From assembly GCA_900553685.1 (NCBI GenBank), contig USEI01000011.1, forward strand, positions 1 to 50,870: a DNA stretch of 50,870 nucleotides, written 5' to 3'. Positions 15,986-25,376 of the stretch are shown piece after piece (the stretch's first letter is position 1; the number at the start of each line of letters is the position of its first letter). A program made the position numbers and the translations under genes. The notes under the pieces are model-generated. The model was not told where the DNA came from. It worked only from the letters and a program-made list of their open reading frames with translations, and made no database searches. This stretch comes from an uncultured Clostridium sp. GTDB taxonomy: Bacteria; Bacillota; Clostridia; TANB77; CAG-508.

Positions 15986-16339
15986 TGGTGGAGATGAGGA
16001 GAGTCGAACTCCTGTCCAATATTCCTTCCAAATAAACTTCTCCGAGTGCAGTTTATTAAAATTTTTCCTTTAAATATTCCTAATAAACAAAGTTTATTTA
16101 AAGTAGCTATCTTGAAATTCCCATTAGTATAAATAGCTCATACTAACTTCGTTTCCTACTAATCGTCGCCTTATCTTAAGCCGTAGGTTGCAAAAGTAAG
16201 ACGTCGCCGCAATTAGGCAGCGTAAGCTAATTCTTTATTATCAGCGTTTATATTTAAGATATGCCTTTTTAAGTGGCCAGGCATCTCCACTACTCGCTAT
16301 TTATCCTTCTAGAATACTGTCGAAACCAAATACATCCCC
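15986..16339 (-). ncRNA. ssrA: Transfer-messenger RNA (tmRNA)
   Basis: Rescues stalled ribosomes by adding a degradation tag. The 5' end GGGGATG pairs with the 3' end CATCTCC-A-CCA (one G-U), and the T-arm-like GGAGTTCGACTCTCC is present. The tag-coding part ends at the TAA at 16215-16213. In frame before it are codons for ADNKELAYAA (16245-16216), probably preceded by a few more residues. The tag ends YAA rather than the common LAA. The 354-nt one-piece form is normal for Firmicutes. The last 12 bases are duplicated at 9737-9748, showing that ssrA is the attachment site of the island. Confidence 0.95.
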
Positions 16340-16429
16340 ATATTTACTACTTTATTATTATACTATACAACATTTATTTTTTCAACACCAAAAACTTTCT
16401 ATTTTTTTCAAGCTAAAATGGTTTTAGCA

Positions 16430-16458
16430 TTGATTTTTTATTTACTTTTGCATATAAT
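16430..16458 (+). promoter_or_regulatory. Sigma-A promoter of dapA
   Basis: TTGATT, 17-nt spacer, TATAAT. About 90 nt of AT-rich leader follow. I see no lysine riboswitch in it. Confidence 0.7.
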
Positions 16459-16556
16459 AATATCATAAATTTATATAATTATATTTTTATACAAAAAAAT
16501 CCATATTAGAAATAATAAACAATAAATTTATTATTCTCTATAAGAAAGGATTTATT

Positions 16557-17444
16557 ATGAAAAAAATTATTTTTAAAGGCTGTGGAACAGCTATTATTAC
16601 TCCTTTTAATGAAAAAGGCGTAAATTTTGAGGAATTTAAACAATTAATTGAATTCCAAATCGCAAACAAAGCAGATAGTATTATTGTATGTGGTACTACA
16701 GGAGAATCTTCTACAATGAGTTTAGAAGAAAGAAAACAAACAATTAAATTCGCAGTAGAAACTGTAAATAAGCGTATACCAGTTATTGCTGGAACTGGTG
16801 GAAATTGTACTGCATCTGTTATTGAATTTACAAAATACGCAGAAAGCATTGGTGTAGACGCAGCACTAATTGTTACACCATACTATAATAAAACTACTCA
16901 AGATGGTTTAGTAGCACATTACTCTGCAATAGCAAAAGAAACAAAATTGCCTATAATTCTTTATAGTGTTGCTAGTAGAACTGGTGTTAATATTACTCCG
17001 GCCACTTGCAAAAAACTTTCAAAAATTGAAAATATTGTAGCAATAAAAGAAGCTAGCGGAAATATTTCACAAATAGCAGAAATTGCAAATCTATGTGGGG
17101 ATGACTTACATATATATTCAGGAAATGATGATCAAATAACCCCAATCCTTTCTGTTGGTGGAATTGGTGTTATATCAGTATTATCTAATATAGCCCCAGA
17201 ATATACTCATAATATTGTTTATAATTTTGAACAAGGAAATATCAAAGAAGCTACTTCACTGCAACTAAAAGCTATTCCTTTAATTAAAGCTTTGTTCTGT
17301 GAAGTAAATCCTATTCCAGTAAAAGCGGCATTAAATATGCTTGGATATAATGTTGGAATTCCACGTCTTCCTCTAGTAGAAATGAGTGATGCTGGAAAAA
17401 ATTCTTTAAAAAGTGAATTATTAACATTTGGTTTATTAAAATAA
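16557..17444 (+). CDS. dapA: 4-hydroxy-tetrahydrodipicolinate synthase
   Basis: Condenses pyruvate with aspartate semialdehyde, the first step of the diaminopimelate/lysine branch. At 295 aa it has the standard length. The active site is complete: GTTGES at 46-51, tyrosine pair YY at 109-110, substrate arginine R141 in SVASRTG and the Schiff-base lysine K164 in VAIKEASG. The start at ATG 16557 follows AGAAAGGATTTATT. It heads a three-gene run with an HD protein and a frameshifted dapB, all on the plus strand. Confidence 0.95.
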   Translation: MKKIIFKGCGTAIITPFNEKGVNFEEFKQLIEFQIANKADSIIVCGTTGESSTMSLEERKQTIKFAVETVNKRIPVIAGTGGNCTASVIEFTKYAESIGVDAALIVTPYYNKTTQDGLVAHYSAIAKETKLPIILYSVASRTGVNITPATCKKLSKIENIVAIKEASGNISQIAEIANLCGDDLHIYSGNDDQITPILSVGGIGVISVLSNIAPEYTHNIVYNFEQGNIKEATSLQLKAIPLIKALFCEVNPIPVKAALNMLGYNVGIPRLPLVEMSDAGKNSLKSELLTFGLLK

Positions 17445-17493
17445 TATGATACAATAAGTATAAATACAATAATTTTAAGAGGTGCATTTTAAA

Positions 17494-18003
17494 TTGGAAA
17501 TTACAAAAGAAAATAAAAACAGTTTAATAGTTTCAGAACCTAATATTACTGAGTTTAAATTTATCATAAAGGATATAGTTACAAATAAAAATATATCTGC
17601 ATTAAAAGAACGTGTTCAACATGCTAGTAGCTCTAGATTTTCTCATTGCTTGTGTGTTTCTTATTATACTTATGCAATATGTAAAAAACTCGGCTTAGAT
17701 TATGTTTCAGCTGCGCGTGGAGCAATGCTACACGACTTTTATTACTATGATTGGAGAGACAAACACGTAGAAGGGCAAAAAAAATTTCATGCTTTCAGAC
17801 ATCCTAGAATTGCACTTAATAACGCTTTGGATATTTTTGAACTTAACGATATTGAAAAAGATATTATTATAAAACATATGTGGCCACTTACAATTAAATT
17901 TCCTTCATATAAAGAAAGTTATATTGTTACTATGGTTGATAAATACTGTGCAACTCATGAAGTAATAAAAAAAATAAAAAGAAAAATTTCAAAATTATCA
18001 TAA
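17494..18003 (+). CDS. HD-superfamily hydrolase between dapA and dapB
   Basis: A soluble HD-domain protein of about 169 aa. I chose TTG 17494 as the start because AAGAGGTG lies about 9 nt upstream. A GTG at 17482 is part of that binding site itself. The metal motif is spread over RFSHCLCVSYY, MLHDFYYYDW (HD pair), FRHPRIA and a late DKYCATHE. This pattern, with paired histidines before and after HD, matches small HD hydrolases of unknown substrate common in Clostridia. Its position inside the dap gene run suggests co-transcription, not necessarily a role in lysine synthesis. Confidence 0.75.
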   Translation: MEITKENKNSLIVSEPNITEFKFIIKDIVTNKNISALKERVQHASSSRFSHCLCVSYYTYAICKKLGLDYVSAARGAMLHDFYYYDWRDKHVEGQKKFHAFRHPRIALNNALDIFELNDIEKDIIIKHMWPLTIKFPSYKESYIVTMVDKYCATHEVIKKIKRKISKLS

Positions 18004-18057
18004 AAAAGTTTTATAGATTTCTTAAAAATCTAAATATAATTAAAAGGTAAAATAGAT

Positions 18058-18805
18058 ATGATAAAAGTTTTAATTAATGGTTGTAATGGAAAAATGGGAC
18101 AAGTTCTTGCAGAAGAAATAAGATTAACTCAAGATATTGAAATTTTATGTGGAGTTGATAGAATTGATACTGGAGATAATCTATTCCCTGTTTTTACAAA
18201 TATTGATGAAATTAATTTAATTCCAGACGTTATAATAGATTTTTCTATTCCAGAAGCTACTTTTAGTATCTTAAATTTTGCAAAGAAGAACAAAATTCCA
18301 ACTGTCATTGCTACAACTCGGATTTTCTGATGATGATTTAAAAAAAATAGAAGAATATTCTGAAGAATTTCCTATTTTTAGATCTTCAAATATGTCTTAT
18401 GAAATTAATTTAATAGCAAAATTAGTTAGTGAACTTGCTAAAAAGCTTTCTGATTCAGACATAGAAATTGTAGAAACTCATCATAATAGAAAAATAGATA
18501 GTCCAAGTGGAACAGCCCTTATTTTAGCTGATAGTATAAATGAAGCTTTAAATAATGAAATGCACTATGAATACAATAGGCATAGTAAAAGAGAAAAAAG
18601 AGATAAAAAAGAGATTGGTATTCACTCTATTAGAGGTGGAAATGAAGTTGGTAAGCATAGTGTTATATTCTTTGGAAATAATGAAAGTTTAGAAATCACA
18701 CATAATGTAAATTCAAGAGCTGTTTTCGCAAGTGGAGCAATAAAAGCTGCTAAATTTATAGTTCATAAAGATTATGGTTTATATAATATGAATGATATTT
18801 GTTAA
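18058..18805 (+). pseudogene. dapB: 4-hydroxy-tetrahydrodipicolinate reductase, frameshifted
   Basis: Reduces the DapA product in DAP/lysine synthesis. The first 87 codons give GCNGKMGQVLAEEI (NADPH loop), DVIIDFSIPEA and PTVIATT, then run into TGA at 18328-18330. Removing one base at the CTCGG near 18319 restores ATTGFSDDDL and continues to the end through the catalytic ETHHNRKIDSPSGTA, the SIRGGNEVGKH motif and SRAVFASGA. The joined product of about 248 aa is the normal length and both halves carry key residues. The extra base is not in a homopolymer. DAP is needed for the cell wall, so either another route or copy exists, or the base is an assembly error. Confidence 0.88.
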
Positions 18806-18867
18806 AATACAATAAATAATAAAATTTAATATAATTAAATATTCAAATTATAAGTTTAATATATAAT

Positions 18868-18895
18868 AAAAAAGTGTGCTTTTGCACACTTTTTT
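18868..18895 (+). terminator. Terminator of the dap gene run
   Basis: AAAAAAGTGTGC pairs perfectly with GCACACTTTTTT around TTTT and has a T-rich tail. It should work in both directions. Confidence 0.85.
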
Positions 18896-19016
18896 ATTTT
18901 CAACGCTAATTAGAAATTAATATTTTTAATATACTAATTCCCTATTTTTCTAATCTACTTTCAAAAAGATATAAGATAGATATAAGTTTATTTCCAGAAC
19001 AGAATTATGAATTAAA

Positions 19017-19054
19017 CAAAAAAAGCAAATACAGTAAAAAAATACTATATTTGC
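19017..19054 (-). terminator. Terminator of the U32 gene
   Basis: On the minus strand GCAAATATAGTA and ACTGTATTTGC pair around a T-rich loop, followed by TTTTTTTG. Confidence 0.75.
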
Positions 19055-19168
19055 CCCTTATTAACTTATTTTCTTATTTTTTAATTTGAATATTAAAAGA
19101 ATTAAAGACTTGATTTTGATTAGAACATTAATATTATACCTAACAAATTGCTAAAAATCAAGCTTTTC

Positions 19169-20398
19169 TTATTTTTTTCTTCTAATAATCCATCCATTTT
19201 CCACTTTTGTAGGAATCTTTAATATAACCTTTTGTTCTTGTTTTCCTGGATTAACTGTTGTAATTTTTTCTAAAGTTTCAGCATCCCATAAATTTTCTAT
19301 TTTAAATTCTAAGGGTTCTATTTTATTTGGAATAATGATTTCCAATATATCACCAACAGACAATTTATTTCTTATTTCTATTAATACTTTATCATCTATT
19401 GTTTTTATTACTTTTCCGCCGAATTCATAATCTGCATTGTATTGATGTCCAGCATAGTCTTGAATATCTTTATTTTCCCTATCATTAAAATAAAAAGTTG
19501 TAAGTCCTCTAGTTTTGGTTTTTTCCAATTCTTTTATATATTTTTCTGGATTAAATGCATCTGGATCTTTCATATAATCATCTATGGCATTTCTATATGC
19601 ATTTACAACTGTTGCCACATAATATTCAGTTTTCAATCTTCCTTCTATTTTAAGGCTATCCAATCCCATTTCAATAATTTCAGGAATTTCTCTTATTAAA
19701 CATAAATCTTTTGATGAAAAAATATAAGTTCCTTTTTCATCTGTTTCAACAGGCATTAAGTTTCCTGGCTTGTTTTTTTCTTCAACATATACATTGTATG
19801 CCCATCTACAACTTTGAGCACAATCCCCTAAATTTCCATTTCTAGCAGCCAAAAATTCACTTAGAAAGCATCTACCTGAATAAGCAAAACAAATCGCACC
19901 ATGTACAAACATCTCTATATCTAAATCTTCAGGTTTATTTTTCATTATGTTTTTTATTTGTTCTTTATTCAATTCTCTACCTAAAATAATTCTTTTAGCA
20001 CCATTTCTTTTCCAAAAATTACATGTATGATAACTTACTGTATTCGCTTGTGTACTGATATGAATTTCAGTATTGGGAGCATATTCTCTTACTATATCTA
20101 CAACTCCTCCATCTGCTACAATAATAGCGTCAGCACCTAATCTATCAAGTTCTGCTGCTTGTTTTTTTATTTCTTCATAAGTTTCATCCCATGCAAAAAT
20201 ATTTATTGCCACATGAACTCTTTTTCCTATACTATGAGCATAATTAATAATTTTTTCTAAGTCATTATCTTGAATTTCTGATCTAGAACGTAAAGACAAA
20301 GTTGGCGTACCGCAATAAACAGCATCTGCACCATACATAAATGCAACTTTAGCTTTTTCAAAAGAACCAGCTGGAGCTAATAATTCTATTTTTTTCAT
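19169..20398 (-). CDS. U32 peptidase-family protein (YegQ/TrhP-like)
   Basis: A 409-aa cytoplasmic protein. The start MKKIELLAPAGS at 20398 is preferred because GAGAGGA lies 8 nt upstream; a longer frame begins at 20416. It has the U32 signature: ELLAPAG at the N-terminus, YCG near 35, STQANTVS near 125, and VHGAICFAYSGRCFLS, then a cysteine cluster NGNLGDCAQSCRWAY near 195-210 that suits an iron-sulfur or metal site. The end is a small beta-barrel domain. Relatives act in prephenate-dependent 5-hydroxyuridine formation in tRNA or 23S rRNA rather than as proven peptidases, so an RNA-modification role is the better inference. It stands alone on the minus strand. Confidence 0.85.
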   Translation of the reverse strand: MKKIELLAPAGSFEKAKVAFMYGADAVYCGTPTLSLRSRSEIQDNDLEKIINYAHSIGKRVHVAINIFAWDETYEEIKKQAAELDRLGADAIIVADGGVVDIVREYAPNTEIHISTQANTVSYHTCNFWKRNGAKRIILGRELNKEQIKNIMKNKPEDLDIEMFVHGAICFAYSGRCFLSEFLAARNGNLGDCAQSCRWAYNVYVEEKNKPGNLMPVETDEKGTYIFSSKDLCLIREIPEIIEMGLDSLKIEGRLKTEYYVATVVNAYRNAIDDYMKDPDAFNPEKYIKELEKTKTRGLTTFYFNDRENKDIQDYAGHQYNADYEFGGKVIKTIDDKVLIEIRNKLSVGDILEIIIPNKIEPLEFKIENLWDAETLEKITTVNPGKQEQKVILKIPTKVENGWIIRRKK

Positions 20399-20580
20399 TT
20401 TATAAAATCCTCTCATTTTTTAATTGTATTTTTCTATTTTTTGTCTTCTAATATTATAAATATTTAATTATAATATTTATAAAAAATTACTATAATATTA
20501 TATCATGCAATTAGTTTATCTTCAATACGAATTTTGTCAATAATTGTTGATTTTTGAAAGCTTTTAATCTTCTTAAATAA

Positions 20581-20609
20581 TTGATTTTTAAGGCAATCTA
20601 TGATATAAT
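20581..20609 (+). promoter_or_regulatory. Sigma-A promoter of the RelA/SpoT-domain gene
   Basis: TTGATT, 17-nt spacer, TATAAT, with about 60 nt of leader before the ATG. Confidence 0.7.
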
Positions 20610-20673
20610 TAAAAAGTGTATAATGTATTTTAAATACAAATTTAATATTATATGCTAAAAAAAGCGAGGAATT

Positions 20674-22251
20674 ATGAAAAAAATTAATAAAAAGCCTATA
20701 ACTGGTGCTGTATATGATTGGGAAGTACCAGAAATAGACTTACAATTAAAACATTACATAGGAAACTCAACTGATGTTATAAAAAAAATAAAATTAGATA
20801 TTGAAAATTATTTAAAAAATAACAATATTCCACAACAAACTAGAGAAATTTATTCAGCAGTTTATTGTGCTTTAGATTATTATAAAGCAAGTTCCCATCT
20901 TCCATCTGCAGAATTTTATAGAACCTCAGCTTTATCTAATTTTTTAAAAACTCTTAACACAGATTATACTAATCTTTCAAATAGATTCAAATCTGATGAT
21001 CCAAATGATTTACCTGTTATTGATGTAACTGCTAGAATTAAATCACCAGCAAGTTTTATAAAAAAAGTAAGAGAAAAAATAAATGAATATATTGGAGAAG
21101 GTCGAGATCTATCTTATTTTAATGAAAGCTTAAGAGATTTAATGGGTGCTAGAATAATTATAACTCCACCTTCATCAGTACAAAATCAAGGTCCTCAAGC
21201 TGAAAGTGATTATTTATACCAAGTAGTTTATTCTTTTATGGAAGATCGTGGAATCAATAGAAAAACAGTTACACGACCTGGAGATTTTAAATTTTTACCA
21301 GTAAATACTAGATATGATTCTCATAAATTAGAATATATTAAATCTAGACCTAAAATAGAAGGATTTGACGAATCCATAAAAAGTGGAAAAGTTTCTCTAT
21401 TCATTCCTGAAAGAAGAATACCTGAATTTGAAGAACCAAATATAGATTCAGTAGTTAAAGATTATAATATGTGGCCTAGATTTAGAGGATATCAGAGTAT
21501 ACATATATGTGTAATTCCAGATTATTCAAATTCGATGGTTCAAGCCAAATTACCACCATTTATATTACCACAAAAAACAAATAATTTTTACATTGAATAT
21601 CAATTTAGAACCAGTAAACAACACGATTTTGCAGAACACGGATTTGCATCACATAAAGAATATAAACCTTTAGAAGATGATGACAGATATCATAGACTTA
21701 GAATACCAATATATATTTCTCATGATTCTACAAATCAAAATTTTAGGCTTCTAAATTTTGCAGAATCTTATGAATTAACTACTGGTCATACATTTAAAGA
21801 TAGATTTGGTATTGACTTTGATACATTTATTGATAGATTTACAAGTCAAGAAAGAAATGAAGTTTTAGCAGGAATTAAAAGAGTTGAATATGATAGTGAA
21901 AATATACCATATTTAGTTAAAGCTAAAAAAGAAATTTGTGATTCTCAAGAAGAATTATCAAAAATAGTAGAAATAAAGCCTGATAAAAAATCTGAAATTG
22001 CAAAATTTTTTGAAACTCATGGCGCTAGAGATAATACTATTTCAGTTGCCTCAGATCCTAAAACATTAGAACTTCAAGTATCAACTACTCAACAAAGTTT
22101 TGAATTGTATACTGTCCAAGCATCCTCAGAAAGAAAAAAAGAATTAAGCAAGGATCCAAACTCTCAACTTGATAATGATGATAAACAAATTCCTGATAAT
22201 AAAGCTGTAACAAATCCACATAGTGATGATTCTGATGGTCCAGAAATTTAA
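20674..22251 (+). CDS. RelA/SpoT-domain protein, 525 aa, possible (p)ppGpp synthetase
   Basis: Contains a RelA/SpoT synthetase fold in the middle: RIKSPASFIKKV at 121-132 (ATP-binding), DLMGARIIITPP at 155-166, FRGYQSIHICVI near 270 and IEYQFRTSKQHDFAEH near 308. The acidic and arginine residues of small alarmone synthetases appear to be kept. It differs from RelQ/RelP (about 210 aa) and from long Rel (about 730 aa). It has no HD hydrolase, TGS or ACT domain. It has a helical N-terminal part of about 110 residues, an insertion around 165-270, and a C-terminal part ending in an acidic, probably disordered tail (470-525). The start follows GCGAGGAATT. It could make alarmones or be a nucleotidyltransferase with another product. 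Confidence 0.7.
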   Translation: MKKINKKPITGAVYDWEVPEIDLQLKHYIGNSTDVIKKIKLDIENYLKNNNIPQQTREIYSAVYCALDYYKASSHLPSAEFYRTSALSNFLKTLNTDYTNLSNRFKSDDPNDLPVIDVTARIKSPASFIKKVREKINEYIGEGRDLSYFNESLRDLMGARIIITPPSSVQNQGPQAESDYLYQVVYSFMEDRGINRKTVTRPGDFKFLPVNTRYDSHKLEYIKSRPKIEGFDESIKSGKVSLFIPERRIPEFEEPNIDSVVKDYNMWPRFRGYQSIHICVIPDYSNSMVQAKLPPFILPQKTNNFYIEYQFRTSKQHDFAEHGFASHKEYKPLEDDDRYHRLRIPIYISHDSTNQNFRLLNFAESYELTTGHTFKDRFGIDFDTFIDRFTSQERNEVLAGIKRVEYDSENIPYLVKAKKEICDSQEELSKIVEIKPDKKSEIAKFFETHGARDNTISVASDPKTLELQVSTTQQSFELYTVQASSERKKELSKDPNSQLDNDDKQIPDNKAVTNPHSDDSDGPEI

Positions 22252-22281
22252 TAATTACAAATATAATTTTTTACAGTTTTT

Positions 22282-22342
22282 GCGTATAACAAAAAACAAA
22301 TATTTAATTTTATTTTTAAATATTTAATTTTTAGTTATACGC
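22282..22342 (+). terminator. Terminator after the RelA/SpoT-domain gene
   Basis: GCGTATAAC pairs with GTTATACGC, enclosing a second AT-rich palindrome (AAATATTTAA repeats). It lies about 30 bp after the stop. Confidence 0.6.
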
Positions 22343-22538
22343 ATTTTAATTTACTTTTATAATATTTAATTTAATTATTTTATTTTATTTTATTTAATTT
22401 TATTTTATATTTTATATTTTATATTTAATTTATTATTCATAATATTATGAATAATATTAGTTTACTATTTATAATATCAATTCACTATTCATACAATCAA
22501 TTTATTAATTATGATAATAATTTATCTTGTTTCGTATA

Positions 22539-22871
22539 TTAACTTATTTGCTTTTCTAAATAACTTTTACCTTCAATTTTCGAAAGAACTTTCATATTAA
22601 TATTTTCTTTTTCCAGTTCTTTTAGAATTTTTAAAGTATCATCATCTGAATCTAAATCAATAATTACTAAATTATTATAAAAGTTTCTTCCTAAGGAAAT
22701 TTCTCTTATATAATTTTCTATACCATCTTCAACATTTTTTACTGTCATAATTAATTTTATATTTTCTTCAATTTTTTTATATGTAGTATTTCTAGTTATC
22801 TCTTGAATCATAACTAAAAGTCCGTAAATTGCAAAACACCATATAATACCATAAATAAAAATTTCTAACAT
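22539..22871 (-). CDS. Small membrane protein of unknown function
   Basis: A 110-aa protein with one N-terminal membrane segment (about residues 3-24). A soluble domain of roughly 80 residues with alternating strands and helices follows (LIMTVKNVEDGIENYI, NNLVIIDLDSDDDT). VIIDLDS resembles the nucleotide-sugar strand of glycosyltransferases, but the domain is too short to be one. I do not recognise the family. It lies downstream of the rplQ terminator on the same strand, with its own binding site (AAGGAGAAAATAT) before ATG 22871. Confidence 0.6.
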   Translation of the reverse strand: MLEIFIYGIIWCFAIYGLLVMIQEITRNTTYKKIEENIKLIMTVKNVEDGIENYIREISLGRNFYNNLVIIDLDSDDDTLKILKELEKENINMKVLSKIEGKSYLEKQIS

Positions 22872-22988
22872 ATATTTTCTCCTTTCATATAAATCTAATA
22901 TATCTTATGTATATCACATTATTTATGTGAAGTATTTATAATTGAAAAAATAAATAATATTAAATTGTATTTATTCTAATATTATATA

Positions 22989-23026
22989 TAAAAAAAAGAA
23001 CTTCAAAAGTTCTACTTTTAAAGTTC
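22989..23026 (-). terminator. Terminator of the ribosomal-protein supercluster
   Basis: On the minus strand GAACTT..AAAGT and ACTTT..AAGTTC pair, followed by eight T. It lies about 25 bp after the rplQ stop. Confidence 0.85.
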
Positions 23027-23051
23027 ATTTTTTTAATTTTATTACATAAAA

Positions 23052-23573
23052 TTATACTAACATTAAAATTGCTGAATCAGCATTGTCACCTTTTCTAGGT
23101 TCCATTTTTAATATTCTTGTATATCCACCAACTCTTCCTTCATATTTTGGTGCTAATTCGTTAAATAATTTATTCATTAAGTCAACACCTTCAACTTTGT
23201 TAACTTTTTTCATTATTTTTCTTCTAGCATTTAGTCTTGATGGCATATCTTTTTGTCTTTTTTCCATCTTTTCTTCTTTAACAACTTTCAAATATTCTTT
23301 TCCATTTTTACTTGTTGCTTTTTCTGTAACTTTCTTTCCGTTACTATCTAATTTTGCTTTAACAACTTTTACTTCTACTTCTTCAAAATTTTTATGTTCT
23401 TTTACAGCTAATGCTATAATGCTATCTGCTAGAGCTTTAACTTCTTTAGCCCTTGCTTCTGTTGTAACAATTTTACCATTTAATAGTAAATCTGTTGTTT
23501 GACATTTAAGCATTGCTAATCTTTGATCAGTTGGTTTTCCAAGTTTTCTTGTTCCTGCCACTTTGCTTTCCAC
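23052..23573 (-). CDS. rplQ: Ribosomal protein L17, with internal insertion
   Basis: A large-subunit protein near the exit tunnel. At 173 aa it is about 55 residues longer than the E. coli type. The N-terminal core ([27 protein letters not shown]) and C-terminal core ([27 protein letters not shown]) are typical. Between them, about residues 65-115, is a charged insertion with [16 protein letters not shown], of a kind I associate with clostridial L17 proteins. It is the last gene of the alpha operon, 12 bp after rpoA. Confidence 0.95.
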   Translation of the reverse strand: MESKVAGTRKLGKPTDQRLAMLKCQTTDLLLNGKIVTTEARAKEVKALADSIIALAVKEHKNFEEVEVKVVKAKLDSNGKKVTEKATSKNGKEYLKVVKEEKMEKRQKDMPSRLNARRKIMKKVNKVEGVDLMNKLFNELAPKYEGRVGGYTRILKMEPRKGDNADSAILMLV

Positions 23574-23585
23574 CTTTCCTAAAAT

Positions 23586-24533
23586 TTATTCTTCTTCTGA
23601 TGTAAAGTTTAAACCTAAAGCAATTAATTTATTTGTAACTTCATCTAATGATTTTTTACCAAGATTTCTAACTTTCATCATATCTTCTTGAGATTTATTT
23701 GCCAAGTCTTCAACTGTAGCAATACCTGCTCTTTTTAAGCAATTGTATGATCTTACAGAAAGTTCTAATTCCTCTATAGGCATTTCTAAAACTTTCTCTT
23801 TCTTTGATTCTTCTTTTTCAACCATAACTTGAGTATTTTTAGCTGTTTCAGATAAATCTATAAATAATTCTAGATGTCCTGTCATAACTTTAGCAGCTAA
23901 ACTCAAAGCTTCAAATGGTTTTAAGCTACCATCTGTCCAAACTTCAATTGTTAATTTATCATAATCTACCATTTGACCAACTCTAGTATTTTCAACAGAA
24001 TAGTTTACTTTTTTTACTGGAGTAAATATTGAATCTATTGGTAATACATCTATTGGATTATTATCTTTTTTATTTTTCTCTGCAACATTATATCCTCTAC
24101 CTCTATTAACTGTCATTTCCATGTGCAAATCACAGTTGCTTGAAGTTGTTGCTATATGTAGCTCTGGATTTAATATTTCAACTGTTTCATCTGTTACAAT
24201 ATCTGCAGCAGTAATTTCTCCAGCGCCTTTAAAATCTATTCTTATAATTTTTTCTTCATTATCAAAAACTTTAAGTCTTACACTTTTTAAATTAACAATT
24301 AACTCAGGAACGTCTTCTACAACACCTGGTACTGTAGAAAATTCATGTACTACGCCGTTTATTTTAACACTTGTTATAGCAGCTCCTGGTAATGATGATA
24401 ATAAGATTCTTCTTAAAGAATTTCCTATTGTCATTCCATATCCACGCTCTAATGGTTCACATATGAATTTTGCATAATTCCTCTTATCGTCTGTCTCTAC
24501 ACATTCGATGTTTGGTTTTTCAAATTCAATCAT
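23586..24533 (-). CDS. rpoA: RNA polymerase alpha subunit
   Basis: Assembles RNA polymerase and contacts upstream promoter DNA and activators. It is 315 aa. The N-terminal dimerisation domain has [23 protein letters not shown] near 32-54, and the C-terminal domain has the helix-hairpin [14 protein letters not shown] and [10 protein letters not shown]. It sits in the standard place between rpsD and rplQ. The 165-bp gap before it is larger than its neighbours and could hold a promoter, but I see no clear one. Start at 24533 after AGGAGGTAAGA. Confidence 0.97.
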   Translation of the reverse strand: MIEFEKPNIECVETDDKRNYAKFICEPLERGYGMTIGNSLRRILLSSLPGAAITSVKINGVVHEFSTVPGVVEDVPELIVNLKSVRLKVFDNEEKIIRIDFKGAGEITAADIVTDETVEILNPELHIATTSSNCDLHMEMTVNRGRGYNVAEKNKKDNNPIDVLPIDSIFTPVKKVNYSVENTRVGQMVDYDKLTIEVWTDGSLKPFEALSLAAKVMTGHLELFIDLSETAKNTQVMVEKEESKKEKVLEMPIEELELSVRSYNCLKRAGIATVEDLANKSQEDMMKVRNLGKKSLDEVTNKLIALGLNFTSEEE

Positions 24534-24698
24534 TCTTACCTCCTAATATTGGTTACACATTATTAACCTATAAAATTTATATATTCTTACGTACGTATCC
24601 TAAGTATTTAAATTTTCTAAAAGACAATATAAATAATATTTTAATATTAGATATATTTTTTACTCATATACATTAATAATATCAAATACAATTATATA

Positions 24699-25328
24699 TT
24701 AATTTTTAGAATATAACTCAACAATTAAATGTTCCTCAACTGGTAGATCAATTTCTTCTCTATTTACTGTTCTAAGAACTTTAGCACTTAAGTTTTTGCT
24801 ATCTAATTCTAACCATTCTGGAATTGGTCTTGTAGCTCCAGCTTCAACATTAGCTTTTATTATGCTGTTATCTCTTCTATTTTCTCTTACAGCTATAACA
24901 TCTCCTGGTTTTACTAAATAAGAAGCAATATCTGTTTTTACTCCATTTACTTCTATATTTCCATGTGTTACTATTTGTCTAGCTTGTGGTCTTGAAACAC
25001 CTAAACCTAATCTATAAACAACATTATCTAATCTGCTTTCTAATATTTGTAAAAGATTTGTACCTGTTATACCTTTTTTATTAGAAGCCATTTCAAAATA
25101 TTTTCTAAATTGTTTTTCACCTACACCATAGAATGATCTTGTTTTTTGTTTTTCTCTTAATTGTGTACCGTAATCAGAAAGTTTTGTTCTTTTTTGTCCA
25201 TGTTGTCCTGGAGCATAGTTTCTTCTTGTTACACTACATTTATCAGAATAACATCTTGTACCTTTTAAGAACAATTTTTGTCCTTCTCTACGGCATATAC
25301 GACATTGTTCGTCTTTATATCTTGCCAT
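24699..25328 (-). CDS. rpsD: Ribosomal protein S4
   Basis: Primary 16S rRNA-binding assembly protein, 209 aa. The N-terminus keeps the zinc-type cysteines (CRICRREG and [11 protein letters not shown]), so this is the four-cysteine form. The S4 RNA-binding domain is [20 protein letters not shown]. It is located between rpsK and rpoA as in most Firmicutes alpha operons. Confidence 0.96.
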   Translation of the reverse strand: MARYKDEQCRICRREGQKLFLKGTRCYSDKCSVTRRNYAPGQHGQKRTKLSDYGTQLREKQKTRSFYGVGEKQFRKYFEMASNKKGITGTNLLQILESRLDNVVYRLGLGVSRPQARQIVTHGNIEVNGVKTDIASYLVKPGDVIAVRENRRDNSIIKANVEAGATRPIPEWLELDSKNLSAKVLRTVNREEIDLPVEEHLIVELYSKN

Positions 25329-25376
25329 TTGTTTAAATACACCTCTTTCTAAAAAATTCTTTATAAAATTCCTTTA

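Larger units (their letters stand above)
18806..19168. other. Convergent intergenic region with two terminators
   Basis: No gene. The region holds the dapB terminator (18868-18895) and the terminator of the U32 gene (19017-19054). The rest is AT-rich and featureless. Confidence 0.6.

Noticed and set aside
16340..16556. A lysine riboswitch upstream of dapA
   Set aside because: The leader after the promoter is only about 90 nt, AT-rich and without the conserved lysine-box motifs.
22370..22440. TTTTATTTTATTTAATTTTA tract as a possible CRISPR or structured repeat
   Set aside because: It is low-complexity AT sequence without spacers or regular repeat length.
23083..24477. Plus-strand open frames opposite rplQ and rpoA
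   Set aside because: They are shadows of highly conserved genes on the other strand with no start signals.
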